The notes under the pieces: generated by a model
Seen by the model: the letters and a program-made list of their open reading frames with translations, nothing else
The model's database searches: none
Told to the model about the DNA's origin: nothing
Part shown: one piece after another, positions 6,911-15,757 of the stretch
How the letters are laid out: each line of letters begins with the position of its first letter
Position numbering within the stretch: the stretch's first letter is position 1
Program-made: the position numbers and the translations under genes
DNA from: Pseudomonadota bacterium
Lineage (GTDB): Bacteria; Pseudomonadota; Alphaproteobacteria; SMXQ01
Direction: 5' to 3'
DNA: 33,316 nucleotides
Assembly: GCA_022545545.1 (NCBI GenBank)
Contig: JACZQV010000010.1
Coordinates: forward strand, 1 to 33,316

Positions 6911-9259
6911 TTAGTTGCCGCCGTCACCATCAGAGACGTCGCCCTTGTCTTGAACCATCCGCGCCTTGCTCTCCGCTGCCGGTTGGGCGGACGGTTGGGT
7001 GGCTACCCGTTTGTCCGCCACCACGATGCGGCCGGCAACGGCGTTGCCATCTTTGTCTTCGCCGAAGGTGATGGTCCGTTGGGGGAAAGGAATCTCGATT
7101 CCCAGTTCGTCAAAGCGGTTCTTCAGGCGGCGGTTGAATTCCCGCTTCAAGCCCCACTGTGTTCCGGCCCTGACCATCATTTTGGCGCGGATGACCACGG
7201 CGGAATCGCCAAATTCTTGCACGCCCTGCGCTTCCATCGGCCCGGTGATGTCGGCGCCCAGGGATTGGTCCTCGGCCATTTCCCGGCCCAGGTCCTCGAT
7301 CACCTTCATCACCTCATCCACGTTTTCCCGGTAGGAGATGCCGACATACACCATCATGTTGGAAAAATCCTTGGTGTAGTTAATCACCGCGCCGACTTCG
7401 CTGAAGGGCACCGTGTACACGGTGCCGGGCACGTCGCGCAGGCGGATGGTACGGATGGAAAGGGATTCTACTTCGCCTTCGTGACCGCCCACGGTCACCC
7501 AATCGCCGACCGCGATCGTGTCCTCGACGAGGATGAACAGGCCGGTGATCACGTCCTTGACCAGGGTCTGGGCACCGAAGCCCACGGCCAGGCCGATCAC
7601 CCCGGCGCCGGCCAGTAGCGGGCCGATGTTGATGCCCAGTTCGGAAAGCACGATCAGCGACACCATCACCGCCAGCACGGTGAACACCACCTTGCGGAAC
7701 AGAGGCAGCAGGGTGCGGATGCGGGCGCTACGCTCGACCACATTTCCTTGCGCGTCGGTCTGGGTCAGATAGCGTTCGACGCCGGTGTTGACTGCTTCCC
7801 AGAATATCAGCGCCAGTACCACCACCATGACGATGCTGAAGGCGCTTTCCGCCAACCGCTTGCCCAGGGGTGTGTCCAGCCAGCCCAGCGCATCTACTCC
7901 CCAGGTTTCCAGCAGGGCCAGAGCGGCGATCAGACCCACCGCCCAACGCAACAGCCGGCACATGGCAGGGAGGTAACGGTTGGCCCTTCCTTCCAAGGTG
8001 GGGAAGCGGTCGCGAACTTCCTGACGAATGGCGAAGCCCCGTTCCACCAGCCGATCCAGTACGGCCATGATCAGCCGGGCGGCGACCAGGATCACGGCGG
8101 TAACCGCGGTCGCCCGGGCCAAGTACTGAAAGCCGCCTTCGAAGCCCAGCACCCAAACGCCGATGATGGCGACCGCATAAATAACCGCCAGAACATGCCA
8201 GATGTCGGCGAACCGGTCGCGTAGCCGTCCGGCCCGTTTAGCCGTTCCTTCGCCCCGAATCCAGGCCGCCACCGGCGCCCGGTTCTGCAGGATGAAAACC
8301 ACTACCAGGCCAGTGATTACCAGCCCCAGCAGGCCTCGCAGGCCCGTATATCCGCCCGCCGGCAATCCCAGCAGCAGCGCCGCTTCGGCGAAGAAGAAGC
8401 CGAAAACGGAAAATCCCACCAGCCGCCGGATCCAGATGAACAGGTAATTGGCGTTCACGTCCGTCAGCGGCAGTATGCGAAGGGTTTTCACCGCTGGCGC
8501 CAACAGTATGCGGGCCACAGCCAGTATGCCACGGACGATCAGATAGGCGTTGATGAGGATCAGCGCCATGACATGTACCTGGGGCGCGGGCTGCACCATC
8601 GGCGCCACGGCGTAGGCGGCGGCGTAGGCGGCGGCGGCGAAGGCGGCGATGGGCACCAAATCCAGCACCGTGCGTCCGGCCAGTAGGGGCAGGCGCACCG
8701 AGAGTGTGTCGGCGTCACGTTCCTCCAGGGCCCGCCGGGGTCGCCTGAGAAGACGGTGCACCAGCCGTTCGGCAATCCAACCAGAAAACAGAATCAACGC
8801 CACCTTAATAATCAGACCAAACCACCGCTGCCGGGTTTCCGGATTTGCCGCCTGATCCCGGACCCAGGCAAAAAGTACCGGCACATCCCGAAGCGCATCG
8901 GCGGCAGTCACCAACTGGCGGCTGGTTTCCCTCACGTATTCTGAAAGAGCGGCGATCAGCCGGGCGCCGGCGTTTTTCACCGGCGGCTTCACCTGGGTCG
9001 TTTCCCTGGTGGCGATCAGGGCACGGATTCGCGAAAGCAGTTGTTCCCGGGCCGCTTCGTCCTCCATGACCGCAGCCAGGTCTTCCAGTTTCTGGACGGT
9101 AACGGCCGGGGCGGGCTCGGCCTGCTGGGCCTGTGCGAAGGTTGGCCCCAACAGAAGAAAAACAACAACAAAGCCAAAAAGGCTAAAACGACTGGCCCCC
9201 AAGCCAGCCCTCAAGAAGGAGAGCAGCCGCGAATTCCACTGAATGTTGTAAATATTCAT
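6911..9259 (-). CDS. MscS-family mechanosensitive channel, YbiO-like
   Basis: About 782 residues from ATG 9259; an open frame reaches 20 codons further up but lacks a signal-like start. A signal peptide (hydrophobic run ending GPTFAQA|QQ) leads to a periplasmic helical region and then about nine or more hydrophobic segments. The MscS pore signature is clear: INIGPLLAGAGVIGLAVGFG followed by AQTLVKDVITGLFILVEDTI and VGDWV. The C-terminus has the MscS beta and alpha/beta cage domains (YTVPFSEVGAVINYTKDFSN). The layout resembles E. coli YbiO (741 residues), an inner-membrane tension-gated channel protecting against osmotic downshock. Codon use is less GC-biased than the neighbours and the look is gammaproteobacterial, which suggests transfer. 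The start is uncertain because no strong ribosome-binding site precedes it. Confidence 0.9.
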   Translation of the reverse strand: MNIYNIQWNSRLLSFLRAGLGASRFSLFGFVVVFLLLGPTFAQAQQAEPAPAVTVQKLEDLAAVMEDEAAREQLLSRIRALIATRETTQVKPPVKNAGARLIAALSEYVRETSRQLVTAADALRDVPVLFAWVRDQAANPETRQRWFGLIIKVALILFSGWIAERLVHRLLRRPRRALEERDADTLSVRLPLLAGRTVLDLVPIAAFAAAAYAAAYAVAPMVQPAPQVHVMALILINAYLIVRGILAVARILLAPAVKTLRILPLTDVNANYLFIWIRRLVGFSVFGFFFAEAALLLGLPAGGYTGLRGLLGLVITGLVVVFILQNRAPVAAWIRGEGTAKRAGRLRDRFADIWHVLAVIYAVAIIGVWVLGFEGGFQYLARATAVTAVILVAARLIMAVLDRLVERGFAIRQEVRDRFPTLEGRANRYLPAMCRLLRWAVGLIAALALLETWGVDALGWLDTPLGKRLAESAFSIVMVVVLALIFWEAVNTGVERYLTQTDAQGNVVERSARIRTLLPLFRKVVFTVLAVMVSLIVLSELGINIGPLLAGAGVIGLAVGFGAQTLVKDVITGLFILVEDTIAVGDWVTVGGHEGEVESLSIRTIRLRDVPGTVYTVPFSEVGAVINYTKDFSNMMVYVGISYRENVDEVMKVIEDLGREMAEDQSLGADITGPMEAQGVQEFGDSAVVIRAKMMVRAGTQWGLKREFNRRLKNRFDELGIEIPFPQRTITFGEDKDGNAVAGRIVVADKRVATQPSAQPAAESKARMVQDKGDVSDGDGGN

Positions 9260-9352
9260 AGCCGCTCTCGATAAGTCCCCCAGGCGGGCGAGATTATACG
9301 CAGCACCCCGCCTTGTCACACCCTTTGGGGCAATTACCCGTTAACTAAGCCG

Positions 9353-9366
9353 ACATTCCCCAGATG
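9353..9366 (+). repeat. IS1380 left terminal inverted repeat
   Basis: ACATTCCCCAGATG. It pairs with 10975-10988 with 2 mismatches in 14. The outer bases (CTAAGCCG) do not match the other end, so the true tip is unclear. Confidence 0.55.
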
Positions 9367-9547
9367 ACATCCAAATTCGTGGAAGTTGTACCGCCGTTCC
9401 ACCGCCAAGGGAACTGCATCCCTTCCGCAGCCATCCGAGGGTCTGATTTTGGAGATCGGTCCTCGTTTGGAAGGCCATTTGCCCAGATTTTCCGCCATTC
9501 AGACACACCCCTCCTGTCGATTTCACCTGGCCGTCGATTTCCTCGGC

Positions 9548-10897
9548 CTACGCCGGAACGGGTCTTCGTCGTAGATCATCAATCAGGCTCAGGATTTTCT
9601 GGAACAAGCTTCTCGGCACGGCAACTTCGGCCAATTGGAACGTGACGTACCGGCCATGGCGGACGACCTTGGCTCCGATCTTCACCAGTTTCTCCCGCAG
9701 TGTAGTCAGTGACCAATGCTCCACCTCCATCGGCAACGCCAGCGTCCGCATGAAGTTGGCGAGGTTGTATGCCAGGGTGTGAAGCTGGAGCCGGACCTCG
9801 TTGTTGCGGAACCCGCGGCATGACAGCCGGGTCCATTTGATCGCGTTCTTGCCTTCCTTGATGTACTGCTCCGCCGTCCCTCGGTGATTGTAGAAGGCCA
9901 CGACCCGCTCCGCCGGTCGGCTCAGGTTGGTGACAATGAAGCCGACGCGGGGATACAGTTCCCCGGGATGCCACTCCACCTTGGCGACGACCCGGCGCTT
10001 CCTGTCCCACGAGCCTGCCTGATAGCTGAAGCTGGCATGGAAGCGGCGAACATGATTCGGCGGGCGACCGACCGGACGGGAGAGCAGATGGGCGATGTTT
10101 TCTTGAAGAACCGCGTTGGCCTTGAGACGGATGGCGTACTTGTAGCCCTCGGTTTCCAGGAACTCATAGAGGTCCGGCGAGGCAAAGGCCGCATCGCCTC
10201 GGAAATAGCGCCGCAGCTTCCGATCACGATACCGGGCGACCACGGGTTCCAGAACGTCGAGCCAGCCATGAGCGCTATGGACGTTACCGGGTCGAAGCAC
10301 GCACCGCTCCAGATCGCCAAACTGGTTGAACACGAAGAGTGGATGGTAGCAGGTGCAGGCGAAGTAGCCGTTGTAGGCAGTGCCCTCCTGTTCGCCATGG
10401 GTTGGGCTGACCGAACTGTCCATGTCGAGCACGATCAGCTTCGGTGGATTGTGGTCATGAACCCGGTCGATCCAGATGCCCGAAAGGTCAGCGAGCGCGG
10501 CAAGGTTCTCGTCGGCGGCAAGAAACTCCGTCTCGAAGCGCCCCATCTGGCTGGTGGAAGCGGCCTGTTTTGCAACAGCGTGACCACCGACAACCCAGCG
10601 CATCGCCGGGTCACGTCCCAGGCGGTCGGCGTCGTTCACGTCCTCATAGCCACCGAGGCGGCCGAAGACGGACTGGCGAAACAATCCTGTCAGCGCATGC
10701 CGGCCGTTCTTGCCGGTGCGCGGGTCAACGAGACCATCGCCAACCATGTCGGTCAACCCGAGCGCGTCATCGAGTTCACGATAGGCGAGCAATCCGGCGT
10801 CGGTGGTGATCCTGGAGCCATGAAACTCGAGCTTCAGGCGGCGGTCGAAATCAAGCCGCAAAGGCTCGTTCTTAGATTCACCCGCCGGGTCCGTCAT
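9548..10897 (-). CDS. IS1380-family transposase
   Basis: A 449-residue DDE transposase. Candidate catalytic residues are D158 or D160 (VLDMDSSV), D235 (FRGDAAFA) and E343 (YNHRGTAEQYIKEGK). The C-terminal stretch GKNAIKWTRLSCRGFRNNEV, with the following LQLHTLAYNLANFMR, is characteristic of the family. The frame could open seven codons earlier, but ATG at 10895-10897 has GGAGG (10906-10910) eight bases upstream and is preferred. No frameshift or stop is seen and the catalytic triad is present, so the gene looks potentially active. It is transcribed toward the channel gene, on the same strand. Confidence 0.93.
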   Translation of the reverse strand: MTDPAGESKNEPLRLDFDRRLKLEFHGSRITTDAGLLAYRELDDALGLTDMVGDGLVDPRTGKNGRHALTGLFRQSVFGRLGGYEDVNDADRLGRDPAMRWVVGGHAVAKQAASTSQMGRFETEFLAADENLAALADLSGIWIDRVHDHNPPKLIVLDMDSSVSPTHGEQEGTAYNGYFACTCYHPLFVFNQFGDLERCVLRPGNVHSAHGWLDVLEPVVARYRDRKLRRYFRGDAAFASPDLYEFLETEGYKYAIRLKANAVLQENIAHLLSRPVGRPPNHVRRFHASFSYQAGSWDRKRRVVAKVEWHPGELYPRVGFIVTNLSRPAERVVAFYNHRGTAEQYIKEGKNAIKWTRLSCRGFRNNEVRLQLHTLAYNLANFMRTLALPMEVEHWSLTTLREKLVKIGAKVVRHGRYVTFQLAEVAVPRSLFQKILSLIDDLRRRPVPA

Positions 10898-10974
10898 CGG
10901 TCGCGCCTCCAGATGCATTCAACACATTGATTCTTGTAGCAGAATCAGTGAAAGCCCGCATCAATTGGTGGAGA

Positions 10975-10988
10975 CATCCGGGAAATGT
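10975..10988 (-). repeat. IS1380 right terminal inverted repeat
   Basis: CATCCGGGAAATGT, the partner of 9353-9366. It lies about 80 bases upstream of the transposase ATG. Confidence 0.55.
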
Positions 10989-11033
10989 GGGTTCAAACGA
11001 TCGATTGCGCGATCCGGCGGTGAAACGGGCCAA

Positions 11034-11049
11034 CCGCCAAAAATGGCGG
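11034..11049 (-). terminator. Possible hairpin downstream of the TRAP permease gene
   Basis: CCGCC-AAAAAT-GGCGG forms a 5-bp GC stem with a 6-base loop about 20 bases after the TRAP stop codon. An alternative pairing uses GGCGGT (11017-11022) with ACCGCC (11033-11038). There is no clean U-run after the stem on the minus strand, so this is a weak call. Confidence 0.3.
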
Positions 11050-11070
11050 GAATCCTGGCCTCCCGGCGCC

Positions 11071-12990
11071 TCACGCCGAGCCGCGGGGCCGCCACCGGCC
11101 CGTGGACGCCACCAGGGCGATGGCGGCAAGGGCGGCGCCGATGAGGATACCGAGAGTCCACGGCGCCAGCAGACAGCACCCGCCGACCGTCAGCAACCCC
11201 CGCGCCCACCAGGGAAGGGCGCTTCTCCAGTAACCCTCGACCGCGAGGGCCAGGCAGACGACGCCGGCGAGGGCGGTCGCGAAGGCGACGGCGATCCCGC
11301 CCGGGGAGCCGACGAGCAACAGTTCCGGCCCGTAGACGAAGGCGAATGGCACGATGAAGGCGGCCAGCGCCAGGCGCACCGCGAGGACGGCGATATGGAG
11401 CGGATTGGCCTCGGCGAGGGACGAGGCGGCGTAGGCCGCCACCGCCACCGGCGGCGTGATCGCCGACATCACCGCGTAATAGAGCAGGAACATATGGGCC
11501 GATAACACCGGCACCTCGAGATCGGCGAGCAGCGGCCCCAGCAGGACGGCGGCGAGGATATAGGCGCTCGGCGTCGGCATGCCGAGGCCGAGCACGATGG
11601 TCAGGGCGGCGGCGATGAGCAGCGAGGGGAAGAGCTGGGCTTCGGTGATGGCGTAGATCACGTGCGCGAACTTGAGCGCCAGTCCCGTCATGGTGATGCC
11701 GGCGATGACAAGCCCCGCCGCGGCGCAGGCCCCGGCCACCGGCACCATGCGATAGCTGGTCTCGGCCAGCGCCTTGAACAGCTTGACGGGCCCGACGCGC
11801 GAGTGCTTCCGCAAGCTGGCGACGGCGAGGACCGACACCGTGCCCCACACCGCCGCCATCGTCGGCGTATAACCGGCGAGCAGGAACACCGTCAGCACCA
11901 CCAGCGGCACGAAGAACAGCCCGCCACGACGCAGCGTCGTCCAAAGCCCGGGGATCTGGTCCTCGTCCAGTCGCGCCAACCCGATCTTGAGGGAGCGGAA
12001 GTGGACCTGGGCATAGACGCAGACGTAATAGAGCAGCGCCGGCAGGAGGGCGGCGATGGCGATGTCGCGATACTCGATGCCGGTATAATCGGCCATGATG
12101 AAGGCCGCCGATCCCATCACCGGGGGCACCAGGGAACCGCCCGTGGAGGCCGCGACCTCGACCGCGCCCGCCAGCGCGCGGTGATAGCCGAGCCGGCGCA
12201 TGATCGGAATGGTGATCGAGCCGGTGGTCACGACGTCGGAGGTGGGACTGCCGGAGATCATGCCGTAAAGGCCCGAGGAGACGACGGCGATCTTCGCCGG
12301 CCCCCCCGGCCGGCGGCCGCTGATCACGGCGGCGAAGTTGAAGAAGAAGTCGCTGCCGCCGGCGACGCCAAGCACGGTGCCGAAGAGGACGAACAGGAAG
12401 GCGTAGGTCGCGGCGACGCGCACCGGCAGGCCGAGGATGCCGTCGGTGGTGAACACCATGATGTCGATGAAGTGCCGATAGTCTATGTAGCCGTGCCCGA
12501 GCACGCCGCTCAACATATGGCCGAGGAAGTTGTAGGCGACGAAGATCAGCACCACGACGGTCAACCCCAGACCGGTGGTGCGCCGCGTCACCTCCAGGGT
12601 CAATAGGAAGAGCGCGGTGGCGAACAGGAGGTCCCACCCGGAAAGCGGATCGAGAAGCGAGATGCGCTCGTCGATGGCGCCGGCGTTGACGGCGAAATAG
12701 ATGCCGACGGCGACGCTTAAGCCCGCCAGCGCCCAGTCGATCTTCGATGGCCGCTCGGCATCGGAATCGGCAAAGGCGCCGACGGTAAGGAAGGCCAGCG
12801 CCAGCATGCCGCAAAGGAAAATCGCCGTAAGGGTCCAGGGAGCGATGATGATGACCGCCGCCGCCAACAGCACGTAGACGGCGATCGCCGCGGCGAACGG
12901 CGTGATCAGCCAGGCGAGCCGGCCCTTGGGCCGGCGGCGGACGCCGACCGAAAACCAGGTGGCGGGGGCGAACAGCTTCAACCGGGCCAC
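11071..12990 (-). CDS. TRAP transporter permease, DctQ-DctM fused type (4TM/12TM)
   Basis: A 639-residue inner-membrane protein with about 16 or more hydrophobic segments. The N-terminal part carries the small-subunit-like helices and the rest is DctM. Family hallmarks are SSGLYGMISGSPTSDVVTTG followed by SITIPIMRRLGY, AASTGGSLVPPVMGSAAFIM and LGLGMPTPSAYILAAVLLGP. It moves a solute by ion-coupled secondary transport, using the periplasmic binding protein encoded just upstream. Fused permeases of this kind typically pair with TAXI-type binding proteins. The start is GTG at 12988-12990 with AAGGG six bases upstream; no in-frame ATG is better placed. The substrate is unknown; TAXI systems include glutamate, succinate and 2-oxoglutarate transporters. 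Confidence 0.92.
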   Translation of the reverse strand: MARLKLFAPATWFSVGVRRRPKGRLAWLITPFAAAIAVYVLLAAAVIIIAPWTLTAIFLCGMLALAFLTVGAFADSDAERPSKIDWALAGLSVAVGIYFAVNAGAIDERISLLDPLSGWDLLFATALFLLTLEVTRRTTGLGLTVVVLIFVAYNFLGHMLSGVLGHGYIDYRHFIDIMVFTTDGILGLPVRVAATYAFLFVLFGTVLGVAGGSDFFFNFAAVISGRRPGGPAKIAVVSSGLYGMISGSPTSDVVTTGSITIPIMRRLGYHRALAGAVEVAASTGGSLVPPVMGSAAFIMADYTGIEYRDIAIAALLPALLYYVCVYAQVHFRSLKIGLARLDEDQIPGLWTTLRRGGLFFVPLVVLTVFLLAGYTPTMAAVWGTVSVLAVASLRKHSRVGPVKLFKALAETSYRMVPVAGACAAAGLVIAGITMTGLALKFAHVIYAITEAQLFPSLLIAAALTIVLGLGMPTPSAYILAAVLLGPLLADLEVPVLSAHMFLLYYAVMSAITPPVAVAAYAASSLAEANPLHIAVLAVRLALAAFIVPFAFVYGPELLLVGSPGGIAVAFATALAGVVCLALAVEGYWRSALPWWARGLLTVGGCCLLAPWTLGILIGAALAAIALVASTGRWRPRGSA

Positions 12991-13117
12991 GGCCAGCCCT
13001 TAGTACTTACTTTCATAGAAGGATAGTACATCCGGAGGTAGGTACCCGCGGCCGCCAGGCGCGGCGTCGGCGGTCCGGGATCCCCCGCTGACCGCGCCGG
13101 CGCCGCGCCTTGGCGCC

Positions 13118-14116
13118 TTACCGCAAAAGCCCGGCCTCGCGCAGATATTTCGCGGCGCCGGGATGGAACGCGACGATCGCGGGATCGGCCATCATCTGCT
13201 TGGTGACCTTTTTCTTGAGCAACCGATGCGCCGCCTTGAACTTGTCGATGTTGGTCAGGATCCCCTTGGTCAGGTTATAGGCCGTTGCTTCGTCCATGTT
13301 CTCGTTCACCAGGATGACGGTGCCGACGCAGACCGTCGTCACGTTCCGATCGAGGAACTCGTACTCTTCCGCCTTGACCAGGCAGACCTTGCCGCCCATG
13401 AAGTCCGCCACCTTCTGGACGACGCTGAACGATGTGTTCAAGAATACCGGCGTTATGCCCTTGGCGATCTCGCGCACCCGGGGATGGTTGTAGGCGATGC
13501 CGAAATGGGCCATGTCGATGCGCCTATCGAGCATCAGCGAGACGATCTCGCGCGAGGCGGCGCGCACCACCTGACCGCCCCACTTCTCGATGTTCTCGAG
13601 GCTCGCGCCCATGCCGGCCAACAACATGGCGCTGATATCGCCGTCCATGTTGCCGCGCCGGTTGATGGCAACGCGCAGCGGCGCCTTCTTGGCGACGATG
13701 TCGGAAAACGCCTTGATCCCGTGCTTGTCGGCGAAGGACTTGTTCAACAGCACATGGGTCATCTGGAAGCGGGCCGAGGCGCCGTAGGTCCTGAGCAGGA
13801 CCCGGACGTTCTTGATCGGCGCCTTGAAGGGTTTGCGTCCCATGTAGGCCGCCGTCAGCTCCATGTCGGCGGCGATGCCCATGGGCACCTTGCCGCTGGC
13901 GACCAAGGACACGTTGGCGAGACCGCCGGAGGAGGTCTGGTAGGTGATGGTGGAGCCGGGATAGGCCGCGGCCAGCGCCGCGTCGATGCCGGCGCCAATC
14001 GTCGACCACAAGCCGCCCGGGCTCGCCCCGGTAAGCGTCAAATTATAGGGCTGGGCGCCGGCCGGTCCGCCAAGGACCGCCAGCGCGCCGATAATGGCAA
14101 GAAACAATGTCCGCAT
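13118..14116 (-). CDS. TAXI-family TRAP solute-binding protein
   Basis: A 332-residue periplasmic binding protein that delivers substrate to the TRAP permease 127 bases downstream. ATG at 14114-14116 is chosen: GGGGAGG lies five bases upstream and it begins a good signal peptide (MRTLFLAIIGALAVLGGPAGA|QP). The mature start YNLTLTGASPGGLWSTIGAGI matches the TAXI pattern, in which the glycine-rich G(A/T)xxGGxW segment is typical, followed by the TYQTSSGGLANVSLVASGKV region. TAXI proteins bind ligand without the conserved Arg of DctP proteins. Its order ahead of the permease suggests one operon. The ligand is not predictable here. Confidence 0.9.
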   Translation of the reverse strand: MRTLFLAIIGALAVLGGPAGAQPYNLTLTGASPGGLWSTIGAGIDAALAAAYPGSTITYQTSSGGLANVSLVASGKVPMGIAADMELTAAYMGRKPFKAPIKNVRVLLRTYGASARFQMTHVLLNKSFADKHGIKAFSDIVAKKAPLRVAINRRGNMDGDISAMLLAGMGASLENIEKWGGQVVRAASREIVSLMLDRRIDMAHFGIAYNHPRVREIAKGITPVFLNTSFSVVQKVADFMGGKVCLVKAEEYEFLDRNVTTVCVGTVILVNENMDEATAYNLTKGILTNIDKFKAAHRLLKKKVTKQMMADPAIVAFHPGAAKYLREAGLLR

Positions 14117-14277
14117 TTTCGCCTCCCCGATGTTTATGTCTCGTCCGGACAATTTCGCAATCAAGGGCGCGATTTTGCCATGCTCCGGCGTTGAAGCAAA
14201 GCGTTGTTAGGGGGTGTCGATGGGACCAGCGATCCCGGAGACCGCGCCCGGCCGGAAAGCGATCCAATGCCGGGCGC

Positions 14278-15369
14278 TCAAGAGCCGGCGTCGTTCGGTG
14301 GTGCGGAAAGTTCGTGGACCGCCCACAGCGCCAGCGTGAAGAGCGCCAAGGCGCCGGCCTGATGGGCGGCGGCGAGGGACACGGGAACGACCAGCAACAA
14401 GGTGGCGATGCCGAGCCCCGGCTGGAGAACGGCCATGGCCAGGGTGAGGCCAAGGGCCAAGCGCGCGCGCGCCGGCAATTCGAAGCGCCGTGATATGAGC
14501 CACAAGAGGATGACCGCGGCGAGGGTGAGGATACCGAGCACGCGGTGGTCGAACTGTACGGTGGCGACGTTCTCGAAGAAATTGGCCATCGGCGGGTCGA
14601 GGAGGAAGATTTCGTCCGGCACCCATTGCCCGCCCATGAGGGGGAAGGTGTTGTAGCTGAGCCCGGCGTCAATCCCGGCCACGAAGGCGCCGGACATCAC
14701 GGTGAGGGACACCAAGGCGATGACCAAGATGGCGAAACGTTTCAACCCCGGGTTCGGCCCCGGGACCCGGGACCCGCGCGCCCGGACCCCCCGGCCGGCG
14801 GCAAGGCCGAGCGCGATCCACAGGATATAGGCGTAGATCGCGAAGGCGGCGGCAAGATGCGCCGCCAGGCGGTACTGGCTGACGGACGGGTCTTTGACCA
14901 GGCCGCTCTTGACCATGTACCAGCCGAGCCCCCCCTGGAGCGCGCCAAGCACGAAGATGATCCCCAGATGGAGGCCGAGTCGCTTGCCGATCCTCCCTGT
15001 GGCGAGGAAATAGAGGAAGGGGACGAGAAACACCAAACCGATCAGCCGGCCCCACAGACGGTGGGTGTACTCGAACCAGAAGATGAGTTTGAAATCGTCA
15101 AGCGTCATGCCGGTATTCAGCACCCAGTATTCCGGATAGCGCTGGTAATCGCGGAAGAGCTGCTGCCATTCGCCGTCGCCGAGCGGCGGCATGATGCCGA
15201 GGAGGGGTTTCCATTCGACCATGGAAAGCCCCGACTGGGTAAGCCGCGTCACCCCGCCGATCACCACCATGGCGAAGATCATGGCGCCGCAGACGAACAG
15301 CCAGATCGCGATCCGCCGGTCGGCTCCGTCGCTCGCTGCCCGGGCGCCGGCCGGTGCCGATGATGCCAA
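14278..15369 (-). CDS. ctaA: Heme A synthase (CtaA/COX15), TTG start
   Basis: A 363-residue inner-membrane enzyme that oxidises the C8 methyl of heme O to the formyl of heme A for aa3-type cytochrome oxidase. Eight hydrophobic segments are visible, with the four conserved heme-ligand histidines H103 (FEYTHRLWGR), H171 (AAHLAAAF), H275 (FDHRVLGI) and H336 (AAHQAGAL). The signature GGVTRLTQSGLSMVEWKPLL is near residues 38-57. The open frame continues far upstream, but that part is Arg/Pro/Gly-rich and not family-like. The only start that keeps the first transmembrane helix is TTG at 15367-15369, behind GAGGAG with a 7-base spacer. Other cox genes are not in the window. Confidence 0.95.
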   Translation of the reverse strand: MASSAPAGARAASDGADRRIAIWLFVCGAMIFAMVVIGGVTRLTQSGLSMVEWKPLLGIMPPLGDGEWQQLFRDYQRYPEYWVLNTGMTLDDFKLIFWFEYTHRLWGRLIGLVFLVPFLYFLATGRIGKRLGLHLGIIFVLGALQGGLGWYMVKSGLVKDPSVSQYRLAAHLAAAFAIYAYILWIALGLAAGRGVRARGSRVPGPNPGLKRFAILVIALVSLTVMSGAFVAGIDAGLSYNTFPLMGGQWVPDEIFLLDPPMANFFENVATVQFDHRVLGILTLAAVILLWLISRRFELPARARLALGLTLAMAVLQPGLGIATLLLVVPVSLAAAHQAGALALFTLALWAVHELSAPPNDAGS

Positions 15370-15655
15370 TCCTCGTCTCCTCTTCTCGACCGCCCCCGCC
15401 TGTGCGCCCGGAGCCGCTTCGCCGTGGCGAAGGCCCGACCCGTGCGGGCACCGCCTCGGCCTCCGCGTTCGATCGCGCCGGAGAGCCCGCGCCCCGCTCT
15501 CCACCGCCAGGCGATAAACACCCGAAGGCCGTGGTGAAAGGTGGTCCGGCGGGGGAACTATCGGCGTTTTCAGGACCGGGCACAAGACGCGGCTTGGGCG
15601 CGTCGGGAGGCGCCGGGCGGAACCGTCCAGGGCCGCCGGGGGGCTGAAAACCGGG
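15370..15655. other. GC-rich leader/intergenic region upstream of ctaA
   Basis: About 285 bases between the ctaA start and the AT-rich promoter pocket. The open frames here have Arg/Gly/Pro-rich composition typical of noncoding GC-rich DNA. I compared it by eye with cobalamin riboswitch and RNase P RNA consensus elements and found no match. If ctaA is transcribed from the AT-rich pocket, this would be a long 5' leader. Confidence 0.4.
15377..15382 (-). promoter_or_regulatory. Shine-Dalgarno that decides the ctaA TTG start
   Basis: GAGGAG on the minus strand, seven bases before TTG 15367-15369. The next in-frame ATG codons fall inside the first transmembrane helix, so this site fixes the start. 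Confidence 0.75.
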
Positions 15656-15709
15656 CCAATACGATATACATAATATTTTTGTGGTTTATTGAATTTCACA
15701 CAACAAACG

Positions 15710-15737
15710 TTGACAAATTATATATTCACATTATAAT
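15710..15737 (+). promoter_or_regulatory. Near-consensus sigma-70 promoter of the sulfur cluster
   Basis: TTGACA (15710-15715), a 16-base spacer, then TATAAT (15732-15737): both hexamers match consensus exactly. The surrounding 130 bases are strikingly AT-rich in a GC-rich genome. It points toward the sulfite reductase gene, whose ATG is about 52 bases beyond the -10. A strong promoter like this usually needs a repressor. Confidence 0.85.
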
Positions 15738-15757
15738 CTTGTTGTAATTGGTATTTT

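Larger units (their letters stand above)
6555..9352. other. Foreign-looking segment next to the IS1380 element (edges approximate)
   Basis: From about 6555 base composition shifts. The first 350 bases are visibly AT-rich, and the following channel gene uses a broader range of third-position bases than the host genes. It holds a truncated protease and a YbiO-like channel, and abuts the IS1380 element at 9353. Both flanking operons (dioxygenase and TRAP) look host-like. Horizontal acquisition is inferred from composition and context. Confidence 0.5.
9353..10988 (-). mobile_element. IS1380-family insertion sequence
   Basis: An element of about 1.64 kb, the usual size for IS1380. It has one transposase gene and imperfect terminal inverted repeats, ACATTCCCCAGATG at 9353-9366 and CATCCGGGAAATGT at 10975-10988 (12 of 14 positions match after reverse complement). 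TTAA, the usual IS1380 target duplication, occurs at 9341-9344. On the right only TTCA (10992-10995) is seen and at a different distance, so a duplication is not proven and the ends are approximate to about 10 bases. Confidence 0.75.

Noticed and set aside
10989-11010. GGGTTCAAACG resembling a tRNA T-loop
   Set aside because: The flanking bases do not pair as a T-stem and no acceptor or anticodon arm is present.
10961-12814. 617-residue minus-strand open frame
   Set aside because: Shifted frame over the TRAP permease; Arg-rich without transmembrane pattern.
15370-15655. Possible riboswitch or structured RNA upstream of ctaA
   Set aside because: No conserved box of cobalamin, SAM or RNase P RNA can be recognised; only GC-rich local pairing.
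15541-15747. 68-residue plus-strand open frame ahead of the sulfite reductase
   Set aside because: Its second half is just the AT-rich promoter DNA in translation; no ribosome-binding site or family resemblance.
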